DNA from: an uncultured Saprospiraceae bacterium | Lineage (GTDB): Bacteria > Bacteroidota > Bacteroidia > Chitinophagales > Saprospiraceae | DNA length: 39,267 bases | Reading direction: 5' to 3' | Assembly (NCBI GenBank): GCA_937929835.1 | Contig: CALFUU010000145.1 | Location: 1 to 39,267, forward strand | Shown: positions 24,960 through 33,603 of the stretch, in pieces | How positions within the stretch are numbered: position 1 is the stretch's first letter | How the letters are laid out: every line of letters begins with the position of its first letter | The notes under the pieces: model-generated | Databases searched by the model: none | What the model was told of the DNA's origin: nothing | Seen by the model: the letters and a program-made list of their open reading frames with translations, nothing else | Translations under genes and position numbers: made by a program

Positions 24960-25649
24960 ATGCCTTTCCAACAAGAATTCTATAAGTCAGCATTCTCAGT
25001 AGATAACATCATCTTTGGTTTTGACGGTGATACGCTAAAGGTGCTACTTATCAAAAGGCGTGAAGATCCATATGGTGGACAGTGGGCATTGCCAGGGGAT
25101 ATAGTCACGCCAACTGAGGACTTAGTGACGGCGGCCAAGCGAGTCCTTTTGCAACTTACAGGCTTGCGCGATGTCTATCTTGAGCAAGTACACACATTTG
25201 GTAAAGTAGACAGGCATCCCAAGGGACGCGTCATCACCATAGCTTACTATTCATTGATCAATATTGCCAAGGTGGATATAGCCCCTGCCTCATTTGCAGA
25301 AAAGGTAGAATGGAAAGAGGTACGATCTATTGAGTCATTGGCCTTTGATCATTTAGATATAATGCAAACTAGTCTTGCACGGCTGCAGCAAGATCTTAAG
25401 CTGAGACCGATAGGTTTTGAACTACTCCCAGAGAAGTTTACCCTTACTGAGTTACAAAGACTCTATGAGGTCGTCCTACAGCAAGATCTTGATAAGCGAA
25501 ACTTCAGGAAGAAGATTCTTAATATGAACATCCTCAATACCTTGCACGAACTACAATCAGGAGTTTCTCACCGTCCTGCCAAGCTCTATTCTTTTGATCA
25601 AATCAAATATGAAGACGCTAAGAAAAATGGTGTCATCTTCGAGATTTAA
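24960..25649 (+). CDS. NrtR-like Nudix-domain transcriptional regulator
   Basis: The 229-residue protein has an N-terminal Nudix fold (VDNIIFGFDGDTLKVLLIKR, then WALPGDIV) and a C-terminal winged-helix region (PEKFTLTELQRLYEVVL, residues 160-176) as in NrtR/AraR-type regulators. The Nudix box is degenerate: at residues 60-68 KRVLLQLTG replaces the catalytic REUXEEXG, so it probably binds a nucleotide sugar or ADP-ribose as effector rather than hydrolysing it. It stands alone, so its regulon cannot be named; the divergent ltaE is one possible target. The stop codon overlaps the convergent lipoprotein gene. Confidence 0.85.
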   Translation: MPFQQEFYKSAFSVDNIIFGFDGDTLKVLLIKRREDPYGGQWALPGDIVTPTEDLVTAAKRVLLQLTGLRDVYLEQVHTFGKVDRHPKGRVITIAYYSLINIAKVDIAPASFAEKVEWKEVRSIESLAFDHLDIMQTSLARLQQDLKLRPIGFELLPEKFTLTELQRLYEVVLQQDLDKRNFRKKILNMNILNTLHELQSGVSHRPAKLYSFDQIKYEDAKKNGVIFEI

Positions 25650-26437
25650 CCTCTCAATACAAATCCTCCTGAGTTGTAGATATGGTACCGAAAACCAGGA
25701 AACTTATTGGCTGTTTCATCTAGAATAACAGCCAACTCCGACCATCTATCAGCACCCAACCTGAACAAGACTGTCTGGTCCAATTCTGTATCGCCGTCTA
25801 CTTCAGTAAGGACATATCTATCGATGCTAGGATCCATCCCGATGGTAAAATGACCATAATAGCCCGGCGCCAGATCTGTAAGCGCACTATCAATGAAAGC
25901 ATCTGGAAACTCCGCCCTCAGCAATTGGTTGATATCCGTCGTTTCATCTGCAGTGGCCGTGATGTATCCCCACACAAGGTTTTCGGGAATCCTATTGAGT
26001 GTCTCTTCTTCTAGCATAATGCTATTGGTCTCGAGGAAGCGCATCTCAAGAGCAGTATCTGATATGCGCATTTTGCCTTCTGACAGCTCACCTCTATTCG
26101 TGATATTGATGTTTTTTTCCACTTGATCTGAGACCAAATCTATTGCAGTAGTTACAAATCCATCCCCATCCACACAGTCACTTGGTCTAGAAAAGCCCAT
26201 TATTTCCAGATCAGCTGTACTCCCGCCACCCGTAAACTCAAATAAGAGCTCCGTATTGGTACAATCGGCAGCTGATGCATTGGTGATCAGAAGTTGCAGA
26301 TTATTGGGTTCTACGGGCAAGGTTTGCCATAAAGAAAGTACCACTTCTAATTCTTGGTTGACAGGTGCTAAATCTTCTTCACCACTACACGAAAAAAGAC
26401 CAATGAGTACTGCTGAGGCTAGGATAAGATTCTTCAT
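25646..26437 (-). CDS. Lipoprotein of unknown function
   Basis: A 263-residue secreted protein with a lipobox: MKNLILASAVLIGLFSC, lipidated Cys at residue 17, followed by acidic SGEEDLAP. The mature part is rich in Asp, Thr and Leu and appears beta-rich with two cysteines (CTN, DCVDGDG) that may form a disulphide. It is probably exposed at the outer membrane. I do not recognise the family. Confidence 0.75.
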   Translation of the reverse strand: MKNLILASAVLIGLFSCSGEEDLAPVNQELEVVLSLWQTLPVEPNNLQLLITNASAADCTNTELLFEFTGGGSTADLEIMGFSRPSDCVDGDGFVTTAIDLVSDQVEKNINITNRGELSEGKMRISDTALEMRFLETNSIMLEEETLNRIPENLVWGYITATADETTDINQLLRAEFPDAFIDSALTDLAPGYYGHFTIGMDPSIDRYVLTEVDGDTELDQTVLFRLGADRWSELAVILDETANKFPGFRYHIYNSGGFVLRG

Positions 26438-26536
26438 AATAGATAAATGTATTTATTAATATAAAACTAACTAATAATCTAACGCATTGGCTCTCAATTA
26501 TGTGAAAACACTGCAAATGCAAAGTGACAAATAGGC

Positions 26537-26544
26537 TATCTTTG
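26537..26544 (+). promoter_or_regulatory. -7 box 6 nt before the lepA start codon
   Basis: TATCTTTG ends 6 nt before ATG 26551. This equals the distance from the tRNA-Arg box to the mature tRNA 5' end, so transcription should start at or just before the A of the ATG. Confidence 0.65.
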
Positions 26545-26550
26545 CCAGCT

Positions 26551-28344
26551 ATGAAGGAGATAAGGAATTTCTGTGTCATTGCACATATCGATCACGGTAA
26601 GAGTACCCTGTCAGATAGGCTGCTAGAATATACTCAGACGATATCAGAAAGGAAGATGCAAGACCAGGCCCTAGATGATATGGACCTGGAAAGAGAAAGA
26701 GGCATAACTATTAAGAGTCACGCTATCCAGCTCAATTATAAGCATACAGATGGGGTAGAATATGTGATGAACTTGATAGATACCCCGGGACACGTGGACT
26801 TCTCCTATGAGGTATCTCGTTCTATTGCCGCTTGCGAAGGGGCCTTATTGCTTATAGATGCGAGCCAAGGTATCCAAGCGCAGACGATATCCAATCTCTA
26901 TCTGGCTCTAGAGCACGATCTAGAGATTATACCGGTCCTCAATAAGGTGGATATGGAGAGTGCGATGATAGAAGAAGTCTCTGACCAGGTTATAGACTTA
27001 CTCGGATGTGAACTAGAAGATATTATCCATGCAAGTGGGAAGACAGGCCTAGGTGTGCAGGATGTGCTTACGGCCATAGTGGATAGAGTACCTTCACCAA
27101 AAGGAGATCTGGAAGCCCCATTACAAGCCTTAATTTTTGATTCATTGTTCAATTCATTTAGAGGGGTTATTGCCTACTTTAAAATTGTAAATGGTGTGAT
27201 GAAGAAAGGGGAGAAGGTCAGATTTTTCAATACAGGAAAAGAATATCTTGCAGACGAGGTAGGCATCCTCAAGATGGATATGGAACCTAGAAAAGAACTC
27301 TCGGCAGGGCACGTGGGCTATATCATTACAGGAATAAAAGAAAGTAAAGAGATAAAAGTAGGGGATACGATCACAACTGTAGGTTACCCTTGTGAGAAAG
27401 GCATCGAAGGATTTGAAGAAGTGAAGCCGATGGTCTTTGCGGGTTTTTATCCGATAGATAATGATGACTTCGAGGACCTCAGAGATAGTCTAGAGAAGCT
27501 GCAACTTAATGATGCGGCACTTGTCTATGAGCCAGAATCATCTGCAGCCTTAGGGTTTGGATTTAGAGTTGGATTCTTAGGGATGCTCCACTTAGAGATT
27601 GTCCAAGAGAGACTCAGTAGAGAATATGATCAAGAGGTGATCACGACGATACCCAACGTATCCTATTTCTGTTATACCAAAAAAGGTGTCGAGATAAAAA
27701 TCAATACACCCAATGACCTGCCAGATCCAACTATGATCGATAGAGTGGAGGAGCCTTATATAAGGGCACAGATTATCAGCAAGCCAGAGTATATCGGCGC
27801 TATTATGAATCTGTGTATGGATAAGAGAGGGACGCTGACCAAGCAAACTTACCTGACCACAGAGCGGATAGAGCTCACCTTTGAGTTGCCACTAGCTGAG
27901 ATCGTATTTGACTTTTATGATAAGTTGAAATCTATCTCTAGAGGGTATGCTTCTTTTGATTACACACCTATAGATTTTAGACCTGCCGATCTAGTGAGGC
28001 TAGATATCAAGCTCAATGGCGATAACGTCGATGCGATGTCTTCTCTTGTGCACAGATCCAAGTCAGATCCTTTTGGAAGACGTATATGTAAAAAATTAAA
28101 AGAGCTCCTGCCTAAACAGCAGTTTGTTATTGCTATACAAGCTGCAATCGGTCAGAAGGTCATCGCACGAGAAACAATTTCTGCTATGCGTAAAGATGTT
28201 ACCGCTAAGTGTTATGGTGGTGATATCACGCGTAAGCGTAAGCTCTTAGAGAAGCAAAAGAAAGGTAAGAAAAAGATGAGGCAGATCGGCTCAGTCCAAG
28301 TACCTCAAAAAGCATTCTTGGAGGTCCTTAAAATTAATGACTAG
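26551..28344 (+). CDS. lepA: Elongation factor 4
   Basis: LepA/EF4 is the ribosomal GTPase that can back-translocate the ribosome. The 597-residue protein starts [20 protein letters not shown]; an in-frame ATA/ATG-like extension to 26524 is rejected, because it lacks family homology and would lie over the promoter. GTPase motifs are intact: AHIDHGKS (P-loop), [10 protein letters not shown] (switch I), DTPGHVDF and NKVD. The C-terminal domain specific to LepA ([20 protein letters not shown]) is complete. The leader is nearly absent. Confidence 0.97.
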   Translation: MKEIRNFCVIAHIDHGKSTLSDRLLEYTQTISERKMQDQALDDMDLERERGITIKSHAIQLNYKHTDGVEYVMNLIDTPGHVDFSYEVSRSIAACEGALLLIDASQGIQAQTISNLYLALEHDLEIIPVLNKVDMESAMIEEVSDQVIDLLGCELEDIIHASGKTGLGVQDVLTAIVDRVPSPKGDLEAPLQALIFDSLFNSFRGVIAYFKIVNGVMKKGEKVRFFNTGKEYLADEVGILKMDMEPRKELSAGHVGYIITGIKESKEIKVGDTITTVGYPCEKGIEGFEEVKPMVFAGFYPIDNDDFEDLRDSLEKLQLNDAALVYEPESSAALGFGFRVGFLGMLHLEIVQERLSREYDQEVITTIPNVSYFCYTKKGVEIKINTPNDLPDPTMIDRVEEPYIRAQIISKPEYIGAIMNLCMDKRGTLTKQTYLTTERIELTFELPLAEIVFDFYDKLKSISRGYASFDYTPIDFRPADLVRLDIKLNGDNVDAMSSLVHRSKSDPFGRRICKKLKELLPKQQFVIAIQAAIGQKVIARETISAMRKDVTAKCYGGDITRKRKLLEKQKKGKKKMRQIGSVQVPQKAFLEVLKIND

Positions 28345-28353
28345 CCTTATTGT

Positions 28354-28380
28354 GTTGACGGCAGTGAGTCAACTCTTTTG
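28354..28380 (+). terminator. Terminator after lepA
   Basis: GTTGAC (28354-28359) pairs with GTCAAC (28368-28373) over an 8-nt loop and is followed by TCTTTTG. The stem is short and the U-tract modest. Confidence 0.5.
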
Positions 28381-28440
28381 TAATTAGACGACGAGGAGCA
28401 AGCCGACTTTGGACTACCAAGATGCTACCCCAAAGAAGTC

Positions 28441-28478
28441 AGCATAGAAGTTGAATTAACTAAAACAACTTCTATGCT
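28441..28478. terminator. 13-bp inverted repeat between convergent genes
   Basis: AGCATAGAAGTTG (28441-28453) and CAACTTCTATGCT (28466-28478) are perfectly complementary with a 12-nt A-rich loop. There is no T-run after it on the plus strand, but a stem this strong between lepA and the convergent PNGase F-like gene is likely a bidirectional transcription or RNA 3'-end element. Confidence 0.55.
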
Positions 28479-28492
28479 TATCCTTCATCTGT

Positions 28493-30973
28493 TTACTGAA
28501 TAACTATTTTTTGACTACTGCTTATACCATTGGGAGATACTATCTCCAATACAAACAATCCTTTGTTTTCTACTGAGATGACAGTTTCAGAATCTGTAAT
28601 AGCACCTCTGTTTATTTGTTGTCCTCTTGAATCATATAATGTCCAAGATCCATTTTGATACACGGCATCACTGATGAATGTAACTAGACCTTGTGATGGG
28701 TTAGGATAGACGGAGACCAGTTGTTGTGCATCTACGTCCTGAGTACTTACACTACCATCGAAGACTGCTCCTAAAAGATTATCTCCAGGGTTTTCATCTG
28801 AAATTTCGACGACTTCAGCAACAAAATAACTATTAAGAAAATCGCTCAATGTGGTGTCGAAATTTACTACAAAATTTGACCCCGATGCGATTGCCGTACT
28901 CACGGCTTGCGTATCCATGAGTTGTCCATCAACATAAAGTCGAACTTCATAATTAGCTAAGTCCACTGTACCATCATTATTTACCTCTACTCTTATTTGG
29001 TCAGAAGTAGTGAAGGCAATTTCGTTTACAGCTAGGTTTCTGTAACTATTGTAAGCTGTGCTGCTATTTTCTATAAAGTAACTGTGGATACGGTAATGTG
29101 GCTCCGTGTGGCTACTGTCATTATATCCTGTGTTCAGGAAGTTAGTATAGTCTTGGAGTTGATAGTCAAAAATGAAAGCTTCTCCTGGAGCGACTTGCTG
29201 TGTTGTATTGAATATAGCGGGGATCACTTCCTGACCTGGACACCAACCAGCTCTAGAAAATAACCAAGTTCCCGATTGGTTAGCACATGTATTGGTAGCA
29301 CAATCTGCCTTCCATAGATCATGTGTTGCAAAGGTTGTGTTGTTGATCCTTAGCTGATGCATACGACGGAAAAACTCTGCAGCATTATTGGTATTTCCTT
29401 GCCCATGTCCAGATACTTGCATTCTAATATGTGAGGTTTCTGTATTCTGAGCTACACTTAAGTCTACATCTTCTAGGTCATAACTTATACCTGGATCACC
29501 GTACACTTGATAGTCAGTAGAGTGGATAGGTGATAATCTCGTATATTCCTTGTCCTCGTCGTCTATAACAAACTCTAAGTCCAAATCTAGCATCCATCCA
29601 GAAGGTCCCCATACTTGTATAAAGGACTCAAAAGTAATCTCTCCAGTAAGTATCGATTTGAAATCGGTAACATCAATATACCAAGGTCCACAAGCGATAC
29701 CGAAGGGTGTGATATATCGCCCCAATTCAAATATCCCTTGTGAAGTATTAATTCTTATACTAGCGGGTTGGTCCCATGGGTCACATCCAGTATTAGGACA
29801 GTTTAAATTTATACGGAGACGTATCTGATCATATATCGAAAGATCGCTCGGCAATGTTATCGAATTCGTTTGTCTCTGTCCTGCACTACTAAAGTTGTGC
29901 TGCTCATTTTCAAAGATATTGACCATAAGGCCGTTGCGACTAGCGACTCTCTTTTCTGTTGTATTGTTAAACAAGTTGGCATCTTGTGGGTGCGATATGG
30001 ATACTAACAAAGTGGGGTTTTGTGCAGTGCTTAGATCTATCGGCGTCTTAAAGAAGTAAGTATTGCTAACACCGGGCTCTAGAGAGAAGTCTACGGTCTC
30101 AGTGGCTACAATAGTTCCATCAAGTTCTAAAGTAATACTCATTCCATCCAGCGTTCGAGCACCAACATTTTGTAAGTCTACACTTGCTTTGATTGGTCGC
30201 GATTTCATCGCCAGTCTATCTATGTTGCTGATGTTGCTGACTGCTACATCGAAGTCTACAATTTGGTAGCCTTCTACCCAATTGTCCTCGCCCATATTTA
30301 CCGTAGTACCGGGAAAATTATCATCTCCAAAATTAGTGACACGCGTCCCAGTACCTTCATTCATAGGTAGATATGCCGCAAGACCTGGCTCAGTTCCAGT
30401 GTATACGGTGCTGATGTTGGTGGCGATTTGCTCTGCCGTTCTAGCGATACTCCAAATTCTCACTTCGTCAATAACACCATCAAAATGACGACCTGGAAAT
30501 CCAGTAGATTCTCCTATAGTCATCGGATCAGTGTTGGCAGCAGGGGCGCCTTGAAAGCTAGCCGTCGCTACGACAACACCATCTACATAGAGGGTTATCG
30601 AACCTTGATTGATGACGGCTGCAACATGGTGCCATTTGTTAGCCTGCATCACCGGACCTGACACTGCTTCGTTCCAAGCATTGTTGGCCGCAACAGCGAT
30701 AGACAGTCTGCCGTCGTTGCCACATCTAAAGGCAAATCCACCATTGGCTCCTGCAGAATCATTTGTGACAATGCTGCCTTGCCAACTTTGCGCTTTCCAT
30801 TCGCTTGCCATAATCCAAGCCTCAATCGTATAATTGTTTGATAGGGTAAGATCTGAGTAGTTATTAATGGTAACTGATTCATCAAAACCATTAAATAACA
30901 AACCAAAATTTTGTCCAAATCCATAGCTTGTGATTAGGATAAAAAATAGAAGTAGAGTATAGAATTTTTTCAT
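28493..30973 (-). CDS. Secreted LamG / PNGase F-like protein with T9SS sorting domain
   Basis: The 826-residue protein has a signal peptide (residues 1-20), a LamG/concanavalin-like domain (about 24-190, with IDEVRIWSIARTAEQI), a CARDB-like beta domain (about 235-345), two domains resembling the N- and C-terminal domains of peptide-N-glycosidase F, a beta domain and a type A T9SS C-terminal sorting domain (from about residue 750, VYPNPSQGLVTF). PNGase F removes N-glycans from asparagine. Comparing with Flavobacterium PNGase F from memory, CDPWD has D401 at the place of catalytic D60, and AAEFFRRMHQLRIN has E533 at the place of E206, but the position matching E118 appears to be Q453 in FIQVWG. 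Activity is thus uncertain. The RAGWCPG block (574-580) is conserved. Confidence 0.85.
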   Translation of the reverse strand: MKKFYTLLLFFILITSYGFGQNFGLLFNGFDESVTINNYSDLTLSNNYTIEAWIMASEWKAQSWQGSIVTNDSAGANGGFAFRCGNDGRLSIAVAANNAWNEAVSGPVMQANKWHHVAAVINQGSITLYVDGVVVATASFQGAPAANTDPMTIGESTGFPGRHFDGVIDEVRIWSIARTAEQIATNISTVYTGTEPGLAAYLPMNEGTGTRVTNFGDDNFPGTTVNMGEDNWVEGYQIVDFDVAVSNISNIDRLAMKSRPIKASVDLQNVGARTLDGMSITLELDGTIVATETVDFSLEPGVSNTYFFKTPIDLSTAQNPTLLVSISHPQDANLFNNTTEKRVASRNGLMVNIFENEQHNFSSAGQRQTNSITLPSDLSIYDQIRLRINLNCPNTGCDPWDQPASIRINTSQGIFELGRYITPFGIACGPWYIDVTDFKSILTGEITFESFIQVWGPSGWMLDLDLEFVIDDEDKEYTRLSPIHSTDYQVYGDPGISYDLEDVDLSVAQNTETSHIRMQVSGHGQGNTNNAAEFFRRMHQLRINNTTFATHDLWKADCATNTCANQSGTWLFSRAGWCPGQEVIPAIFNTTQQVAPGEAFIFDYQLQDYTNFLNTGYNDSSHTEPHYRIHSYFIENSSTAYNSYRNLAVNEIAFTTSDQIRVEVNNDGTVDLANYEVRLYVDGQLMDTQAVSTAIASGSNFVVNFDTTLSDFLNSYFVAEVVEISDENPGDNLLGAVFDGSVSTQDVDAQQLVSVYPNPSQGLVTFISDAVYQNGSWTLYDSRGQQINRGAITDSETVISVENKGLFVLEIVSPNGISSSQKIVIQ

Positions 30974-31217
30974 TTTATAATTAAGTTACATAGTGTTGAA
31001 AAGTCAATTTCATTATCAAGTTGCGCACAATGCCCCCGTAAGTTATTGCATCACTCCCACTTTTTCTATATTTCATATTAAATTATATCTCGAACTAAAT
31101 TAAGTGTCGTAAGATGCCATATAGTGCTATTTTTCTACAGCTCATTTATCGGCAATTGGCTTCTTACTCGGAATACAGCAAGTAATTGGCCCATTAAGAT
31201 ATAGGCTGTATTGTTGG

Positions 31218-31256
31218 TCCAGGATTCTAGTCTAAGATTCTGATCCAAGATTCAAA
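31218..31256. repeat. Three tandem 13-nt repeats
   Basis: The units TCCAGGATTCTAG, TCTAAGATTCTGA and TCCAAGATTCAAA are contiguous and share the core GATTC with a fixed 13-bp period. They could be a binding-site array, since 13 bp is close to 1.2 helical turns. Confidence 0.5.
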
Positions 31257-31325
31257 AGCTATAAATGATATACTCTAGATCTATGACTATTAAGATTCTT
31301 ATGGCCAATGTTGTTCTTAACGTTA

Positions 31326-31454
31326 CTATTTGGATTGTATCATAAGCTCGACACTTCCTGTTGTCACTGCGGCTGGTGCTCCAGCTATTAGATTCTGTGC
31401 AGTTCTTCGAAAGATATTTTGTTGTTGCTCACCGGAAATGAGCTTCTTAGATAT
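31326..31454 (-). pseudogene. Possible remnant of a coding sequence, perhaps catalase C-terminus
   Basis: Between in-frame stops the minus strand encodes about 42 residues including SGEQQQNIFRRTAQNLIAG. The EQQQ-x-IF-xx-TA pattern recalls the C-terminal helix of catalases (..EQQ..LF.NTA..), but the match is short and from memory. No start codon or extension in frame exists. Treat it as a weak lead only. Confidence 0.2.
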
Positions 31455-31613
31455 TCAGGTCAGTATAATAAATTTGGTAAGCATATGGTCTCTGAGATTT
31501 GATAGATATATCTCATCCCTAGATACCGCATTGGAAATCTTGGTACAAGAGTAAAGTCAATCTTATATGCGTTACTTAAATTGTCAATTTTGTTAATCTA
31601 AGTCGCTACCCAT

Positions 31614-32057
31614 CTATTTTTCTGGAAATGTGAAATCATAAGTCACTCTGACAAACATCGGATAACCTGTTTTGGGATCTTTGTTTTCGAGATTGATGTC
31701 AATCTCCACAGTTTCACCGTGATCTTTTTCTGTACTGTCAAAGTATGCAGTAATAATTCCTTTTTGTCCTGATTTTATAGGTGTTCTAGGCCAATCTAGG
31801 GTAGTGCACTCGCAACCAGATACTATCTCAATCTTGAGGTCTTCATTGCCATTGTTGATGAAGTGAAAGATCATTTCTTTCTTATCGCCGCGTTCTATCT
31901 CGCCCAATTCTATATGAGATACAGGAAAGAACATAGAGGGCTTAGAAAATAGCTCTATCTGCGGTGCTTCGTCCCAAGAGAGAGACTCTATGGCTTGTGC
32001 TGAAATATGGACACTGAGACCAATTATCAATAACAAAGTGGATATCAAATATTTCAT
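31614..32057 (-). CDS. DUF1573 domain protein, secreted
   Basis: The 147-residue protein has a signal peptide (MKYLISTLLLIIGLSVHISA) and one DUF1573 (Ig-like, ASH/PapD-related) domain with the FIELGEIERGDKKEMIFHFINNGNEDLKI-type pattern and the CECTTLDWP cysteine pair (near residue 83). Such domains are common in Bacteroidota exported proteins; their function is not settled. The start 32057 is selected over 32093 because it places the signal peptide at the N-terminus. It is transcribed with, or near, the AAA+ gene. Confidence 0.85.
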   Translation of the reverse strand: MKYLISTLLLIIGLSVHISAQAIESLSWDEAPQIELFSKPSMFFPVSHIELGEIERGDKKEMIFHFINNGNEDLKIEIVSGCECTTLDWPRTPIKSGQKGIITAYFDSTEKDHGETVEIDINLENKDPKTGYPMFVRVTYDFTFPEK

Positions 32058-32139
32058 ACTGCAAAGAAGATATATTCTATCGACGTATGCCACTAAATAA
32101 AAGTTAACAAGATAACTACGATTGCTAATACTCGAGAGC

Positions 32140-33603
32140 TTAATTGTCTAGATCGTTGAGCATACCCGCGAGTGGGTCACTAAACTTAAGACTTTGATTG
32201 ACGACATTCTTGCTGATGGCTTCCATCTCCGCTAGTCCGTGCAACAAAAACTCCATATGTAGATGCTTGTGCTCTTTGTTGAGAGCTCTGGTCTTAAGTA
32301 CCTTTTCTATGCCTGGGATGGCTTCTAGCATCTTGGCATAATTGGCCTGATCTATATCGTTAGGGATATTCACCTCATTGCTGGCCCCAAACCAAGCTCG
32401 CAATGTCCCGTAAGGATCTTTTTCTCCGAGCTTAACAGATCTGTCAGGATGCTCAAATCTCTCCAAGAACATCTTCCGTATAGCGGCCGTCATCAGACTC
32501 AAGGCTACACTATAGGGCCCTTCTTGCTCTCCTTCATAGACCAATTCTACTTTGCCTGTAATAGAAGGGATAATACCCCATAGGTCTGACATTCTGGCCA
32601 CACCAGTTTCTTCACCATTGAGGAGCATCCTTCTTTCTATACTGGAGTATAGATTTTCCATCGCCGAAATGCTGAGCCGGGCAGAGACTCCGCTCTTTTC
32701 ATCTATAAGATCGCTCTTACGTGCTTCAAAAACTATCGTCTCTAGTAGGGTCTTAATTAGTTCAGGCACGACTATTTTCTCCTTGACTTCAGGAACGATA
32801 AGGGCTTCTTGCGCTGTAATCTTTTTGGCAATGTCAATCGACGTAGGGTAGTGGGTGAGAATCTGACTCTCGATTCTATCCTTTAGTGGAGTGATAATAC
32901 TACCTCTATTGGTGTAATCTTCTGGATTGGCGGTAAAGATAAAGATGACATCTAATGGTAACCTCAATTTAAATCCACGTATCTGCATATCTCCTTCTTG
33001 CAATATATTGAAGAGGGCTACTTGGATACGCGGTTGTAAATCAGGCAATTCGTTAAGTACAAAGATGGATCTGTGCGATCTAGGTATCAGACCGTGATGT
33101 ATGACACGCGGATCAGAATATGGCAACTTGAGTGTGGCGGCTTTGATCGGATCCACATCTCCGATCAAGTCAGCTATACTGACATCAGGCGTCGCTAGTT
33201 TTTCTACATATCTATCTTCTGCGGAAACCCAAGAAATAGGGGTGTCATCACCGTGCTTTGCCAAAATGTCTAGGGCGGACGTGGAGATAGGATTAAATGG
33301 GTCATCATTGAGATCACTACCCGTAATTATGGGGATATGATCGTCTAAGAGTCCTGTGGTGAGTCTTGCAATTCTAGTCTTGGCTTGCCCTCGCAGTCCC
33401 AGCAATAGGATATTGTGTCGAGAGAGGAGCGCCCGTTCTAGATCAGGTATCACTGTATCCTCAAATCCTAAGATGCCTTCGTAGCTATTGTCACCAGATT
33501 TTATTTTAGTAATGAGGTTCTCTCTGACCTCATCTTTGATACTCTTAGATTTATAACCAGAGGCTTTTAGTTGACCGAGAGTTTTTATCTTTTGGATGTC
33601 CAT
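32140..33603 (-). CDS. AAA+ ATPase, magnesium-chelatase/MoxR-like
   Basis: The 487-residue protein has an AAA+ module resembling the ChlI subunit of Mg-chelatase. Walker A is GLRGQAKT (69-76), a G-x-x-G-x-A-K-T form; Walker B is IFVLNE (180-185), with Asn in place of the usual Asp; sensor 1 is FTAN (223-226) and the Arg finger candidate is R243 in KDRIES. The lid and C-terminal helical region (HGLAEMEAISKN) complete it. The organism is not photosynthetic on this evidence, so a real Mg-chelatase role is unlikely. The ATG overlaps the stop of the VWA gene as TAATG, making them an AAA/VWA pair, as in MoxR, RavA-ViaA and NorQ-NorD systems. Confidence 0.88.
   Translation of the reverse strand: MDIQKIKTLGQLKASGYKSKSIKDEVRENLITKIKSGDNSYEGILGFEDTVIPDLERALLSRHNILLLGLRGQAKTRIARLTTGLLDDHIPIITGSDLNDDPFNPISTSALDILAKHGDDTPISWVSAEDRYVEKLATPDVSIADLIGDVDPIKAATLKLPYSDPRVIHHGLIPRSHRSIFVLNELPDLQPRIQVALFNILQEGDMQIRGFKLRLPLDVIFIFTANPEDYTNRGSIITPLKDRIESQILTHYPTSIDIAKKITAQEALIVPEVKEKIVVPELIKTLLETIVFEARKSDLIDEKSGVSARLSISAMENLYSSIERRMLLNGEETGVARMSDLWGIIPSITGKVELVYEGEQEGPYSVALSLMTAAIRKMFLERFEHPDRSVKLGEKDPYGTLRAWFGASNEVNIPNDIDQANYAKMLEAIPGIEKVLKTRALNKEHKHLHMEFLLHGLAEMEAISKNVVNQSLKFSDPLAGMLNDLDN

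Larger units (their letters stand above)
30974..31613. other. 640-bp intergenic region
   Basis: No good ORF on either strand; a 74-codon plus-strand ORF at 31330 begins with TTG and looks spurious. It holds a run of three 13-nt repeats at 31218-31256 and a short minus-strand reading frame at 31326-31454 that could be a gene remnant. No promoter box for the gene at 28493-30973 was found here. Confidence 0.5.

Noticed and set aside
31330-31554. Plus-strand ORF of 74 codons in the gap before the DUF1573 gene
   Set aside because: It starts with TTG, has no recognisable domain and is cysteine-rich in an atypical way. The opposite strand gives the better (weak) homology signal.
32140-33603. Mg-chelatase subunit for chlorophyll synthesis
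   Set aside because: No other chlorophyll genes are near and the Walker B site is altered. The AAA/VWA pair family is more general.
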